64,000 nucleotides of DNA. It comes from Tubulanus polymorphus. Lineage: Eukaryota > Nemertea > Palaeonemertea > Tubulaniformes > Tubulanidae. Shown in pieces: positions 41,323 through 52,394 of this stretch. The stretch lies in assembly GCF_964204645.1 (NCBI RefSeq), contig NC_134032.1, positions 6,133,175-6,197,174 of the forward strand. The letters run 5' to 3'. The translations under genes were made by a program, and so were the position numbers. A model generated the notes under the pieces. The model saw only the letters and a program-made list of their open reading frames with translations, made no database searches and was not told the DNA's origin. The stretch's first letter is position 1. Every line of letters begins with the position of its first letter.

Positions 41323-43081
41323 ATGGCGGTCCCCTTTGATTTGGTAATCGCTGATAAGAAAATATCCGCCGTAGCTGACTCTATGGACGCTTTTGAATGG
41401 ATCAGAGACAGTAAGATTAAATACTAGTTTATGCACGGAATATATTTAATTCGTAAAACTATTTCTAATAGCGATTGTATGTGCTGTAATTCGCTCCATT
41501 GCATGCAATTCTATCTAAATTCAAAGTTAATTTATTGATAATGCTCATTGAACATCCTTATTTCAGATTCACCTGCTGTCATTGAATAAATTAAATCTGA
41601 TTATGACTTAGCTGCATTACCTCCTGATGAAAAAATTCACATAAGGGTTCCTGACGATATTTTGCCTGGTAATGGTAAGAGTTAAGTATGTTTAGAGTTC
41701 TTTAAGATGTAGTAGAGTAGGCCTATCTATGATGTGAATAAAATAGTACCCAGTCAGTAGACTACTTTACTCCCAGTCCTGGCACTAATGCTATTGATTG
41801 CCATATGAATACCGGTATCATATGTTTAATCGTCGTGAGAATGAGCAGTTTGAAATATTTTGTATAAAGCACATCTTCACCCGTCAAGGGATTCGAACCC
41901 ACTACGCTTAAGCTGTTCCCCGAACCCCTTGACCTCACGAGTCGTTGGAGTCGTTACTAGCCGACCAGAATCCGGTCGTACCAATCACAGCGCTTGTAAC
42001 AAACCGTCAGTAGACTTCTGTTGGTTTTCCCGTTAAATTGACCAATCAGCGAACGTTTTACCGATCAAGGAAGTATTTCGCAAATCGATATATGACGTCA
42101 TGCGCAACAGCGCCAGTAATGAAATCACGCTTCGTGAGGCCAGGGGGCTGGTGGAAGCGAGTTCGGGAGTGATACCGCATATAAAGCATTGCGTTTTATG
42201 TTACGTAGGACATATGTGATGAAAATAGATATGAATGCTCGACATAGTCATAGATCCTTTGTTAATTTGTTTCCTTTTTTCCAGTTCACAAGAGACCAAT
42301 TCAAACAGAAAATAATGTACGTGTATCTAATACTGATGAAATTACTGGTAACAGGCAAACAGTAAACAGTAAAACAACTGTGAAAAGTATTGATAGTGGT
42401 AAGTCTTTAATATCAAATAGGCTACAGTTAGTAACCTTTCCTTTACTAAGTTATGTTTATTGATCTTTGAATATTATAGCTATATTTTATGATTTTTGTT
42501 ATAGGGGACATCTTTCATTGGTCATCCGTGCTTAATCAATATTTTTAGCCCATTATTAGTCTTGCTAAAAAAAACAGAATATGCCTAAATTTGTTAGTTT
42601 TTTCTGAACAATATCATATTAAATTCTTTTATTTTCAGACAAACAACAAATGCCTGATATCATTCACCTTCGTACAGAAATTGATGAGGACTTTAGTAAA
42701 ATGGGGAAGAAGAAGCGTCCACTTTGGGAAAAAATTGCTGAAAAATTGAAAGAAGGTTATATATATACTTGCGAGCAGATTAAAGCTGAATGGAACAATT
42801 TGGTTCATATGTACAAACAAACCTGTGATAAAAACAATCAAACTGGGAACTCCCCTGCAACGTGAAAATTTTTCGATGAGTTGGACAATATCCTAGGCTC
42901 CAAGCCCAACACCTGTCTTGATTTCACTGTCTCAGCATTTGAAAATCTCAACAATAATGATATTGAAGAGAGTGACATTAGTACTAGTGATGATCCTTCA
43001 GATTTATTACCCCAGAACCCCCCAAAGCGCAAAAGGCCAAATAAACGGACGCAGGAGAAAATGATACCTTGTTTCTCCTAA
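41323..43081 (+). pseudogene. Harbinger Myb/SANT-like DNA-binding protein, 4 exons, two stops
   Basis: Inferred exons are 41323-41410, 41567-41674, 42285-42398 and 42639-43081, all joined by phase-1 GT-AG introns. Exon 1 begins MAVPFDLVIADKK. Exon 4 holds the trihelix/Myb-like domain: PLWEKIAEKLKEGYIYTCEQ and IKAEWNNLVHMYKQTC, with the spaced tryptophans of that fold. The tail is acidic, then basic (PPKRKRPNKRTQ, a likely nuclear signal). An in-frame TAA occurs in exon 2 near 41585 and an in-frame TGA at 42863-42865 just after NSPAT. In this superfamily the Myb-like partner helps the transposase enter the nucleus and bind the ends (family knowledge). Confidence 0.8.
41870..42010 (-). repeat. 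tRNA-like SINE fragment 1 (inside Harbinger)
   Basis: The minus strand contains GTGGGTTCGAATCCC, a perfect tRNA T-arm/B-box. It is bracketed by GTCAAGGG ... CCCTTGAC, which would pair as a stem. No complete cloverleaf can be drawn, so I read it as a tRNA-derived SINE head rather than a gene. It lies in intron 2 of the Myb-like gene. Confidence 0.4.
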
Positions 43082-43674
43082 TCAGCCGGGTAATTTTTTA
43101 TATTGCAATAAAATTTGTAATCAGTTTTCATTTTTATAACTGCCGGGTCCGATCATGGTTTAATAATGTACAGGGTAGATAGGCAGCTGGCTGGGTCAAC
43201 TTTTTAGCTCAGCAATGAGGAGAAACAATGTATCCTATTAACAATGTAGCCTAGGATTGGTGTATTTAGTTTTGAAGTGATTTCTTTTACATTTTTCTAC
43301 GAGTGTTCAGTAATTGGTCAAATCTTACCTAGAAGCTCAAGTGATATAGTATCTAGTAGATTTTACTAATGCATACATGATATTGTATAATGAAGATCTC
43401 AGGAAATTAACAAGTTTTGTTGTTCTGTTAATCACTGTCAAGATGGCGGTATAAGAGAACATTTAAGACATTTGGGGCTCACATTTATAATTTTTAAGTT
43501 TTTGTTTATAATAAACGATTTTATTTAAGTTTTATGTCAGATATTTTTATTATTTCCTTCAACATTTTGTGTTTTTCTGTAAGGAGAGCCTCATGTGTTG
43601 GATGTAGACATCAAATTGAAATATTTTGGTTTATCTTAACATTGTACGGACCTTGGTTTCCCAAGATTAATCCT

Positions 43675-43860
43675 ATTGGATTGTTCATTTAACCTCACGA
43701 CGGGACCACAGCCTTTGAAGAGTCACCCGCAAACTGTAAGCAGCCCCAGCAGGACTCGAACCCACTTGTCACTCGCCACTTATAGTACACCAGCATTACG
43801 CCTTATTCAAGTCAGCTACCAAGGCCGCGCTCTTGTTCACCAATTTATCATTCCTCTTGT
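43675..43860 (-). repeat. tRNA-derived SINE fragment 2 (inside Harbinger)
   Basis: The minus strand reads TAGCTGACTTGAATAAGGCG (A-box/D-arm-like) and, about 40 nt on, GTGGGTTCGAGTCCTGC (B-box/T-arm-like). The spacing suits a tRNA, but the arms do not pair well and a long non-tRNA tail follows. A tRNA-derived SINE is the best reading. Confidence 0.5.
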
Positions 43861-44088
43861 CCTCAAGTCAAATCAAATAGGAATCTCTGGTTGAAAATAG
43901 AATGCATCGTAGAATAAAAAAACTAACCATTAAATTTTATTTCTAAGAGATTTATTAAACCAATTTCTGGGACAAATCTAATAACAAAACCACATGTTGA
44001 GTGACTGGTTCTATGGAAATGTCTGCATCAATATTTAAGTACAAATTTACAAATTGAATCAAAACAAGAGATTAAACGGTAAATGTCA

Positions 44089-45427
44089 TTACAAACCAGT
44101 ATTAAGTAGCACAGATATAATATCTCTTTTCTGTCGCCCATTTACAGATTCTCCTTCCATTTCACATAACACTGGTACATTATTCTCCTGCATGTTATGC
44201 AAGCCCTCTTGCATATAATCCTCAAATTCTCCGTCAGTTAACATGCAAATGTTGTGAAGTACAAAACAACTACTAATGAAGTTCATCATCCGTTCCATGT
44301 CGCTCATATCTATATATTTCAAACGTCGGAATCGGCCTTTTGAAATACCAAAAGTATGTTCAACCCTCATGCGTGTTGAGCTATGTTTGAAATTGAAATT
44401 TTTCTGTATTCTGGTTACATTGCCAGTGTCTTTGAAAGGGGTAATAAGGACACTGCTCAGAGAATACGCAGAATCTCCAAGTAAATGACTGTTAAGAGGA
44501 AATATACTTTCTTGGTTATCAGTACTTTCGATTGCATGTCATAAGGGAGAATTTCGAAAAACACGAAAATCATGGATTGATCCAGGCCAACCAGTATAAA
44601 CGTCAATAAATTGATAGTCACTATCACAGATAGCACATACGTTTATGGAATAAAACTTTTTTCGATTGATGTATGCTTCTGGACTCTTGACTGGTGCCTT
44701 TATTGGTATGTGCGTGCCGTCCACAGCGCCTAAAACTTTCGGGAATCCTTGAAGTCCTTCGAAACCCGCCAATATTTCTTTCGCACGTTCCAATGATGGC
44801 CACTTTATAACCTTTGGCATGACCTGTCTAACCACACAGGCAGATACCTTAACTGAAAAAAAAACATACAACAAATACTTATTACATTACAATTATAAAT
44901 TTTCCATCAAAACTAGTTTCAAACGACTCACCGATAATTTTATGCACGGATGCTTCACACACGCCAAACATGTAAGCAATATGCATGAGTGTTGCCTGTG
45001 TTCCTGCATAATATAAGTAAACAAGTAGTTGTTTTTCCACGGGTATATTTCGTGTACCACTTTCGATGATGTACGGTCCAACATACTCCAAAACCCTATC
45101 AAATGTTTCACGAGTCATTCTAAAACGTAGCCTAAAGTCCTCTGGCAGATATCTACTTACTGTAACGTCACAGTAATTTGCAATCCGATTTACAGATCTC
45201 CTCTTTTTGTGTTTAACACATTCAAAAACATTTATCAGAACACAAGCTGGGGTCGATGACGAACGTTTTAGAAGCGTATTTTGATAACGGTTTGAACGAA
45301 TACTGTTATTGGTCACAGAACCAACAGAGGAAGACAATTCAGCTATCGACAAAACGCAGATGATTTTCTTCTCGCTATCATCGGCCATTTTGAATACCCC
45401 ACACAGTAAACCGTCGCATTTGCTCAC
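44089..45427 (-). pseudogene. PIF/Harbinger DDE transposase, 2 exons, one in-frame TGA
   Basis: Exon 1 (45427-44932) carries the N-terminal helix-turn-helix region (phrases YLPEDFRLRFRMTRETFDRV and MFGVCEASVHKIIGE). Exon 2 (44852-44089) carries the DDE nuclease. The first Asp is in GAVDGTHIPIKAP (about 44705-44740), with YTGWPGSIHDFRVFRNS after it. The second is in GDSAY (about 44470-44485) and the Glu in RVEHTFGISKGRF (about 44335-44370). A single TGA at 44541-44539 interrupts exon 2 right after NSPL; the same frame is otherwise open to the end. Splice sites: donor TCG/GTGAGT, acceptor TTTTCAG. The start could instead be MADDSEKK at about 45388. Confidence 0.88.
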
Positions 45428-45917
45428 ACTACGGCAAACCGGTTTGTGACGTTATAAACCGAAATAAACCAGTTTGTTCAAACCGCTTTCAAACGAATGC
45501 GCCTCTGATACAACCGCACCCGCGTCTGTCAATCATCTTTATTGATTCATATACTAAAATGTAGACTATGAAAAAACTATGGGGTGAATCAATCCGGATT
45601 TTTTCAGTAGAATGTCAGACACTAGGTACCTTTCTTTAAAGGTTTATTTGTTGTATGACATCAAATAGGTTACCGTATATAATACTTTATTCATAACTTT
45701 GAAGCGGCGCGCCGACGGTGTCCCGACAGTGACAAATAAGATAGATTTTAAATTCAATTTTACTTTTATTTACCATGTGCTTACCATTGTTACATCAATT
45801 TCCTGTATTTAGTACATAATTCTGATACTGGCGGCGCCACTGCATAGTCTATAGTTATTTTCACCCAGCTTCGGTGACACTCCCGACAGAGAAGACGATA
45901 AACGCATGTTGTAATAA

Positions 45918-46060
45918 AGAACCTCCGAACGCTGGGTTCTTAATAATATATTAATAGAACCTCTGAACACTGGGTTCTTAATATAGAAATAGAACCTCTG
46001 AAAACTGGGTTCTTAATATAGAAATAGAACCTCTGAATACCTCTAGGTTCTTAATAATTA
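45918..46060. repeat. 35-38 bp minisatellite with self-complementary units
   Basis: Four units begin AGAACCTC, at 45918, 45956, 45991 and 46026. Most contain GAACCTCTGAACACTGGGTTC or a variant, in which AGAACC pairs with GGTTCT to form a small stem. The array lies just 3' (minus sense) of the BEL/Pao integrase, where the 3' LTR would be expected. Confidence 0.85.
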
Positions 46061-46167
46061 ACATTCAATCTCTTCGATTTTAAAGTACAGTACAGTTAAT
46101 GTCCGCGAAACGCAAAATCGTTTTAACATAAATTATATCCAACTTAATGTCAGTTCAATTCGATACT

Positions 46168-47310
46168 TCATAGACGATTGTCACTGATGAAGTCCTGTAA
46201 AAGTTCTCTGGCTTTCACCGTAGCTTTCCTTACCGGTCGTTTTAGGATAATGTTTTCGGTGGGTGGTTCGATTTCTCCATCCGATATTGATGACTCACTA
46301 CTTTCCACTTTTCCGGGACACTCTAATGGATATAGTGTATTGATAGCGCGTCTGGTAGTATTTCCTGATGGAAGTTTCACCACTACGGAACGACATTCTC
46401 CATCTGAGCTTGAAAAATTTTCTTCAATTTTCCCAAATTTCCAGGAACCTCTGGGCAAATTGTCTTTTATCAAAACAATATCCCCAACCTCAGGCACAAA
46501 TGGTGACTGTGAATGAGGCGCTTTTAATGTAAACTTTTTTCTTTCTCGCAGACTGAGGAGATAGTCTTTATACCAAACTACCCAGAATTTATTCAGGTGT
46601 ATTTGACCTTTTTTCCACAGACTGGTCATTTTTTCTCCAGAACTCATTCCAGGCCGCTCATAATCTGGGTCATCAATTTCATCATCGATATGAACATTAT
46701 CAGCTGGAATTCCTGTGTTAGTCTTAATAGACAAGAAATCCCCAGGTGTTAAGGCAACACCAGAGTTTATATCTTCACCAACATACACGATAGGTCTCGA
46801 GTTAACCACAGCTTCCACTTCTTTCAGAATTGTGATTAACTGATCACCTGAAAGGCTTAAATTTCCGATAGCTTTTCTTAGTGATTTTTTCACCACACCG
46901 ACCATTCTTTCATACACGCCACCTTTCCAGGGTGCTAATTCAGTAATATACCGCCTAAGAATTCCTTCATTGGCTGCATAACCTTTGATATCAGGATTTG
47001 TCATCAATTTCTTCCAGACAAATGCCAGAGTTGCATCAGCTAACTTAAACTGAGAGGCATTATCCGAGATTATGTTTTTAGGTTTTCCACGTTGAGCAAC
47101 AAATCTTCTCAGACATAGCAAAAACTGACTCGTGCTCATGTCTCGAACCATCTCCAAATGTATTTCCCTAACTGTAAGGCAGGTAAACAGACAAACCCAG
47201 ACTTTCATTACTTCATTTGCTTCTCGAATGTACGGAGGACCAAAGTAGTCCAAGCCAGTATAAGTAAATGGAAGAGATCTACAGACTCTTTCATTCGGCA
47301 GTGGTTGCAT
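46168..47310 (-). CDS. BEL/Pao 1 integrase core and C-terminal domain (380-aa open fragment)
   Basis: Long open frame. It starts at an internal Met (MQPLPNERVCRSLPFTYTGL) just before the first catalytic Asp (GLDYFGPPYIRE, about 47235-47260). The second Asp is in NIISDNASQFKLA (about 47030-47070) and the Glu lies in APWKGGVYERMVG (about 46905-46945). C-terminal features are NSRPIVYV, LTPGDFL, KFWVVWYKDYLLSLRERKKF, and the G-D-I-V-L-I-K-D ... W-K-F-G-K-I element that precedes the basic tail. All three DDE residues are present, so this part is intact. The upstream zinc-binding region is in a different frame. Confidence 0.88.
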   Translation of the reverse strand: MQPLPNERVCRSLPFTYTGLDYFGPPYIREANEVMKVWVCLFTCLTVREIHLEMVRDMSTSQFLLCLRRFVAQRGKPKNIISDNASQFKLADATLAFVWKKLMTNPDIKGYAANEGILRRYITELAPWKGGVYERMVGVVKKSLRKAIGNLSLSGDQLITILKEVEAVVNSRPIVYVGEDINSGVALTPGDFLSIKTNTGIPADNVHIDDEIDDPDYERPGMSSGEKMTSLWKKGQIHLNKFWVVWYKDYLLSLRERKKFTLKAPHSQSPFVPEVGDIVLIKDNLPRGSWKFGKIEENFSSSDGECRSVVVKLPSGNTTRRAINTLYPLECPGKVESSESSISDGEIEPPTENIILKRPVRKATVKARELLQDFISDNRL

Positions 47311-47386
47311 GTTAGTTGGTTTTTACGGTCCACCTTCATAATACCGGCAAGTTCTGCAGCTTTTTATGACTCTGTTGACTTCAACT

Positions 47387-47875
47387 CTACCGCTTGGCAC
47401 CGTACTCACAGTGCTCACTGCGAACATCAGCTAATGTCTGGGATGTCCCACTGTGCAGATTCTTTTGATGATAATGGGTTATTATCAGATTAGTATATTC
47501 ATTTTTCTTTGGTAGTAATTTTGGCTGTCTACTACCTTCTGACATGTCGCTATTCACCAGCCAACCAGCACATCTGATGACGGAATTTTCATCTAGTAAC
47601 AAACCTAACTGCTGTTTCAGTGTGTTTTTCTGGTTATGTTTTACAGCATAAAGTATATCAGCATATGTCGATTTCTGAGTGGCTTTATCCCACATCAGTT
47701 TAGCTGTCTCCAATAATTCAGCTGACAGATCAGAATCAACTTTTTTCTTCATCAAAATGTCGAGGAATTTTATGATCCATGCCGTCACTCTCAAGAGTTT
47801 TAACCAAGTTGAATAATTTTTTGTTTCAAGACCAAAGGGACCTAGGTTTCTTCCTGTTAGGCCCTCTCCAGCCAC
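47387..47875 (-). pseudogene. BEL/Pao 1 linker and integrase zinc-binding region
   Basis: Open stretch of 162 codons with LLLDENSVIRCAGWLVNSDM (about 47550-47605) and an H-x-K-N-L-H-S-G-T-S-Q-T-L region (about 47430-47475), the HH part of the HHCC zinc domain. The CC half falls in another frame toward 47320-47380, so a frameshift separates it from the integrase core. Confidence 0.75.
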
Positions 47876-48115
47876 GAGTTTTAACTAGCTTGAAACGACT
47901 TCCTTGAAACTGACAATGATCTCTGAATCTACTGTTTTCTGGATATCTTCTGAGTTTAGTACATCAGTATTCCAGGATGGCCATTTATCATGAGATATCA
48001 GTAACCACTCTGGACCATGCAACCAACTTATGTTGTTTTTAATTTCTTCACAGGTTTTCGGTTTTGTGGCGAGATCAGCTGGGTTTATTTCTGATGCTAT
48101 ATATCTTCAGACTTC

Positions 48116-48174
48116 AAAATTTCAGTAATCCTGTTTTTAACAAAATTTGTTAAAAACAGGATTACTGAAATTTT
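48116..48174. repeat. Perfect 29-bp palindromic fold-back
   Basis: 48116-48144 and 48146-48174 are exact reverse complements around one central base. One arm (in minus sense) codes the expected FVKNRITEIL; the other is an extra inverted copy. This looks like a template-switch duplication within the BEL/Pao RNase H-integrase linker. Confidence 0.93.
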
Positions 48175-49450
48175 AAACTTTTCTTTGTTTTCAGCCGTTT
48201 GAGGACACATTGTGAGTCGGTCCACAAAACTCTACTTTTAATTGGCAAAGAAAGCTCATCTTCAATGAATTTCAAACTCCTATCTCCTATCAAGACAGCT
48301 AAGAGTTCCATACGAGGAATAGTTATCTTATTCCCTTTAGGGGCTAAACGAGCTTTAGCAAATACCAGGTTAACACGACAGACGTCACCGATAGTTACTC
48401 TTAAGTATACAACAGCAGAGTATACACGATTTGAAGCATCACAGAAGCACAACAGCTGATAAATGTCTTTATCACCAATACCAATATAGCGTGGTATTTC
48501 TATGTACTGTAAGTTCTTCAACTCTCGAGAAATTTTCTGCCATCCTTTCATCTTGGCTGAATCCAGTTCATCATCCCATTTCATCTCTTCACTCCATAAT
48601 TTTTGGAGAAATAGTTTGCCATCAATAACAATAGGCGCCATATACCCCATAGGGTCATACACCGATGCAATATCACTAAGTACTGTCCGCTTAGTTACGG
48701 TCTCATGTGTAGAATCGTGAGGCGAAGGAATTTTTAAGGTATCATCAACAGTAGACCACCAAATACCCATCACCTTCAATAATTTTCTTTCATCACGATC
48801 ACTCTCTGGTATACCGTTTAACAATTTGCTTGAGTTCGAGGCGAATTCTCTTAAATTCATACCTGCACTGTGAAACAATTGTTTTGCTTCATGGTAAAAA
48901 TTAAGGGATTTCTCATCATTCTGACAATGTGTTTTTTCTTATTTTCTTAGCCACGTCAGTGTCAGCTTCTCGCATGAGATGATCAATTACAGCAGCGGGT
49001 AAGAAGGGACTAGAAATTATACCGAATGGTACACGGCAGAATCTGTATATTTGAATATTGTTTCTGACATCAGGGATTTCATCATTCTTCAAACCAGAAA
49101 AATCTGGTTACATCTCTGTCAGGTAACTGCAGCGCCACCTGCAGAAATGCCTTTTCGACATCAGCAATTATCGCCACCTGATAAAGACGAAAACGTAACA
49201 GCAAGCCACAGAGATTTTGCAGCGGAACTGGATCTCTAAACAAGCTTCCATTCAGACTACTGCAATTTTTTTTCGCTTGGCGGATGCATCATATACCACT
49301 CTGACCTTGGTTGTAGATTTCATTGGTGTTACTACGGCATGGTGGGGAATATAATGTTTCACTGGACCACCAGAATTTTCATTGATTACTCGTTCAATAA
49401 CGCCTTTCTCTAATTGATCTCTTATGATACTTGCAGAGCGTTTAGACAAG
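48162..49450 (-). pseudogene. BEL/Pao 1 reverse transcriptase and RNase H, broken
   Basis: RT starts at about 49450 with IERVINENSGGPVKHYIPHH and VRVVYDASAK (49270-49440). After frame changes DVEKAFLQVAL (about 49130-49165) and RFCRVPFGIISSPFLL (about 48995-49045) are visible. The expected Y-V-D-N/D box just downstream is missing: the frame passes from AKKIRKN directly to DEKSLNFYHEAKQ near 48910-48960, which suggests a deletion. The open frame 48878-48162 holds the connection/RNase H part (CFCDASNRVYSAVVYL, WTDSQCVLK). A 59-bp palindrome at 48116-48174 disrupts the end. Confidence 0.82.
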
Positions 49451-49671
49451 TCAGGAGATCGATCAAATCTTCGAAGAAGAGATTTTAATCGCCAGTAGGA
49501 GATTGTTGTCGGGCCTTGTTGTCGGGCAGTTCCAACTCCATGGCCATTTTACAAAATATCTTTCATTCTCATACTTCAAAGTTTCTTCAAACATCTTCAA
49601 AACATTTTCATGACTGGAGGTTATTGGATCAGTTATGCCTACAGACTCTAGCTTCCACCGGTCTTCAAGGT

Positions 49672-50376
49672 TTAGACCTTGAGTTGGGTATCTGTAAGTG
49701 TAAACCCAAATTGAAAACCCTCAATATGATTGCCATTCGACAAAGCAATCATACTTATTTCATCATTTCTAGTTTCTGAATCAAATCTTCCGGCAAATAC
49801 CCATCTTAATTTGGATGAGAGAAGGTATAAGCCTTCAGCAATTTGGATTTTCTCAGGTAAAATAAAATCCAAGTAGTAATAATTGCCCACCAGTATGTGG
49901 ATCACTGAACACTCCGCCGAACATGGAAATGAATCAGCTAATTGTAGATCTTTCCACAATCATTTCATATTTTTGAAGACTTCAGCGTTCAGTGGAGATC
50001 TAATCATTTTTCCAGTGATTTTTGGAACAATGTTGACCGACATTCGTTTATATGAACCATCCTTTAAAAGTATATCCACTTTAGCTGTTGGTGAATTGAC
50101 AGCTTTTGGTTTGTCACATCCAAATGTGACCACAGAAAATTGTTCAGTTTTATTAGACTTCAAGTTAAGTTGTTTCACCAATCTTTCAGAGACATAGTAC
50201 CGTTGACTACCAGTGTCGAAAAGCATTTTTTGTGATATTATTTTTTCTGGATCACAAATTACTGTAGTTGCCGTTTGCATTACGACTGCTTCTCCAGAAA
50301 CAAACAAACTTTCTTCTGATTGTAGAGATTTAGCTTCATTTGATTGAACCTCGATAGGGGGCGCCGCAGCTGCCAA
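49672..50376 (-). pseudogene. BEL/Pao 1 aspartic protease (A17-like)
   Basis: The frame 50376-49960 carries the catalytic phrase MLFDTGSQRYYVSERLVKQL (about 50165-50230), with the D-T-G-S of an aspartic protease, then FSVVTFGCDKPKAV. A second open frame (49959-49672) continues with VIHILVGNYYYLDFI and SSKLRWVFAGRF, typical of the region following the protease in BEL/Pao. A frameshift near 49960 separates the two. Confidence 0.8.
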
Positions 50377-50423
50377 CTCCGAGCCAAATTTTCTGGGGCA
50401 CAGACTGCGGTGATGTGCCTTTC

Positions 50424-51340
50424 TTAAGCCACAGTGTGCACATATACGATCTGTGACCCAACTACTTGATTGATGGCCCTTTTTAAGGCATTAAGGCAAA
50501 TATAACAACAATCAATTAATTGATTGATTGTTCCTATCTGCAATGGTTTTAAATTTTGAGCATTTATCAGACCAATGCGCAGCTTTACAGTATATACAGC
50601 TTGGAGTAGATGGTTAACCAACTGACAGTGCCTGCGAAGTTCTTGGAAAAATTTTAGGCTGAGGCGATTTTCCATTAGTTGGTTGTTTGTGGGAACCATT
50701 TGTCTTTTCTTCATTTGAGGAAACTGTCGAAGAACATTCTTCAGCCACTTCTCGGGTTGAATGTAAGCTTTCAGCTTTTCCCGTAAACTATAAACTGACC
50801 ATTTCTCACCAGGGTCTTTTTGCAGCTCCAGCTGTACTCTGACTTCCTTCGATAATTTCGAATTTATTACCGAAACAAATACGTCTTGACTGATATTTTG
50901 ATTAAGTGTCTCACGGCAACGAAATTGTTGTTCTAACTCATCATAGGTAGCACGTAATCTAACCACTGTGTAGTTGCTGGGGTAACATTCATCAATTTGG
51001 GGTAATGAGCACTTATTGACGACTGTTCATCACCAAATCTGTCCATTAATATAGTACAGGCTACTCCACACTCGTGATAGCAATGCCCTGAATTGAATCA
51101 AGGGCAGCACCAGACAGCATACTTTTCAGGTACGCCAATTTTTCAATCAGAAATTTTAGTATTTCTACCGACAGTAGCCTCAAATTGGTCCATAAATTCT
51201 TTGTATTTCAATACGTCTCCGTTAAATGAACGTATTTTCAATTTAGGTAGCTTTGCGGTTTGTTCTTAAATAGCGGTGGTACCCGCAGCTGGACTTGTAG
51301 GTTTACTACTGCCAATTAATTCTTTTCTTTTTTTCAATGC
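50424..51340 (-). pseudogene. BEL/Pao 1 gag
   Basis: The start (about 51250-51180) reads LPKLKIRSFNGDVLKYKEFMDQF, the usual BEL gag opening. YACTILMDRFGDEQSSI-like sequence follows near 51020-51070 in a shifted frame. The open frame 50966-50424 includes LRATYDELEQQFRCRETL and LEKKEVRVQ-like helices of the DUF1759 gag. Cys-rich remnants near 50440-50610 suggest decayed zinc knuckles. Multiple frame changes are present. Confidence 0.75.
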
Positions 51341-51344
51341 TGGT

Positions 51345-52389
51345 TAGCCTTGCTATCCAGTCAGAGGCATTTGACGGCAAACGCTCAAACAAGGTCAGTG
51401 TCGTAGGCCAACGATAACACGAAACAGACCACGGTTTTGCCGGTTAAGAGCGTCTCTCCACACAAATTAGAGGGACTGTAATGGTCCAGTTAAGTTGACA
51501 CTCACCTTCAATAAACTTCGTATGGATAAAATCAAGATAATTCCACCTTAACTATATTTCCACTATTCAACGATCGATGCGCAGCTTAAACATGGCGCCG
51601 CCATTCAATACGCTAGTCACGATGTATCTCTACACACATCAAAGTCACACGTGAATTACAAGTGTTGACTTATGGGAAACGATCGAAATCTAGCAATTTG
51701 GTTGGGAAAAAAGCAGCACTATAGTTGAAAAAAGTTGATAAACCACTTCCGATTGTCTAATCATTTAAAAGCTTTGCCTTCACATGGAACTATTTCCGCC
51801 TTATCACAGGTGCACTCGTGCCGCCGTGATTCGCCCATTCAACGATAAAAACTTTCCCACGGTCTTACTATCGGCATTTTCTAATAAGTTAGGGAAATAT
51901 TCTTTAAAAAAGCGAAATTTCACACTCTGCATTAATAAGATTAGAGTATTTATTCGTTTGACAAATCTTGCTCCGGACTCCCACCAACAAGGTATAAGTG
52001 GCGACACGAAAATGACGTCAGCGACTCACTACCATCTTATAACCTTCATGACTAAGGTAAAGATTATCATTAATACACGAAATATATTGTTCTATATTGT
52101 AGGTTTTTATAGGGTCTATCATTGCGACATTGCACTGGATTGAAGAGGATAAGGGTCTGTACTATTAGCTCTTCAAGTACTTGGAGTGACTAAAATAGGG
52201 TCACGTATGATGATTGAACTTTCCCACGTCACTCAAGTACGATCGACTAATACGTACACTATCCGTATGGCCTGCCTGGTCTCGATATCTGACATGATGG
52301 CAGGAAACCTTACGTCGTTAGAAAATGCGTAGGACAGGACAAGAACTATAGCATTAGTAATGAGTTAGCGTTTAAATAATGACCAGGGG
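51345..52389. other. Region between the two BEL/Pao elements
   Basis: If element 1 kept its 5' LTR it would lie here (about 51350-51780), but I could not match it to anything near 45.7-46.1 kb. Two overlapping ORFs on opposite strands (51784-52143 and 52007-51804) have no motif. Confidence 0.4.
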
Positions 52390-52394
52390 CCAAC

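Larger units (their letters stand above)
41107..45504. mobile_element. PIF/Harbinger DNA transposon, two genes, TSD CTG
   Basis: A 4.4-kb element flanked by CTG at 41104-41106 and 45505-45507 has terminal inverted repeats of about 38 bp. Left starts AGGCGCATTTGTTTGAAACC and right, read inward, AGGCGCATTCGTTTGAAAGC. Several palindromic AAACCGGTTT sites lie near the ends (41122, 41135, 41183, 45435). It carries the two genes typical of Harbinger elements: a Myb/SANT-like DNA-binding protein on the plus strand and a DDE transposase on the minus strand. Both are interrupted by stops, so the copy is dead but well preserved. Two tRNA-like repeat fragments lie inside. Confidence 0.93.
46100..51340 (-). 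mobile_element. BEL/Pao LTR retrotransposon 1 (decayed)
   Basis: Minus-strand coding runs gag (51340-50424), protease (50376-49672), RT and RNase H (49450-48162), integrase zinc region (47875-47387) and integrase core (47310-46168). This order, with an A17-type protease and a gag of the DUF1759 kind, is diagnostic of BEL/Pao. I could not find matching LTRs at the two sides, so the limits are approximate. Frameshifts, an internal palindrome and the apparent absence of the RT catalytic YVDD/YVDN box show it is inactive. It lies head-to-head with BEL/Pao element 2. Confidence 0.85.

Noticed and set aside
41870-42010. Possible tRNA gene
   Set aside because: Only the T-arm is good; no full cloverleaf with acceptor stem or anticodon arm can be formed.
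51350-51780. 5' LTR of BEL/Pao element 1
   Set aside because: No stretch here could be matched to the region 3' of its integrase (45.6-46.15 kb), so no LTR pair is claimed.
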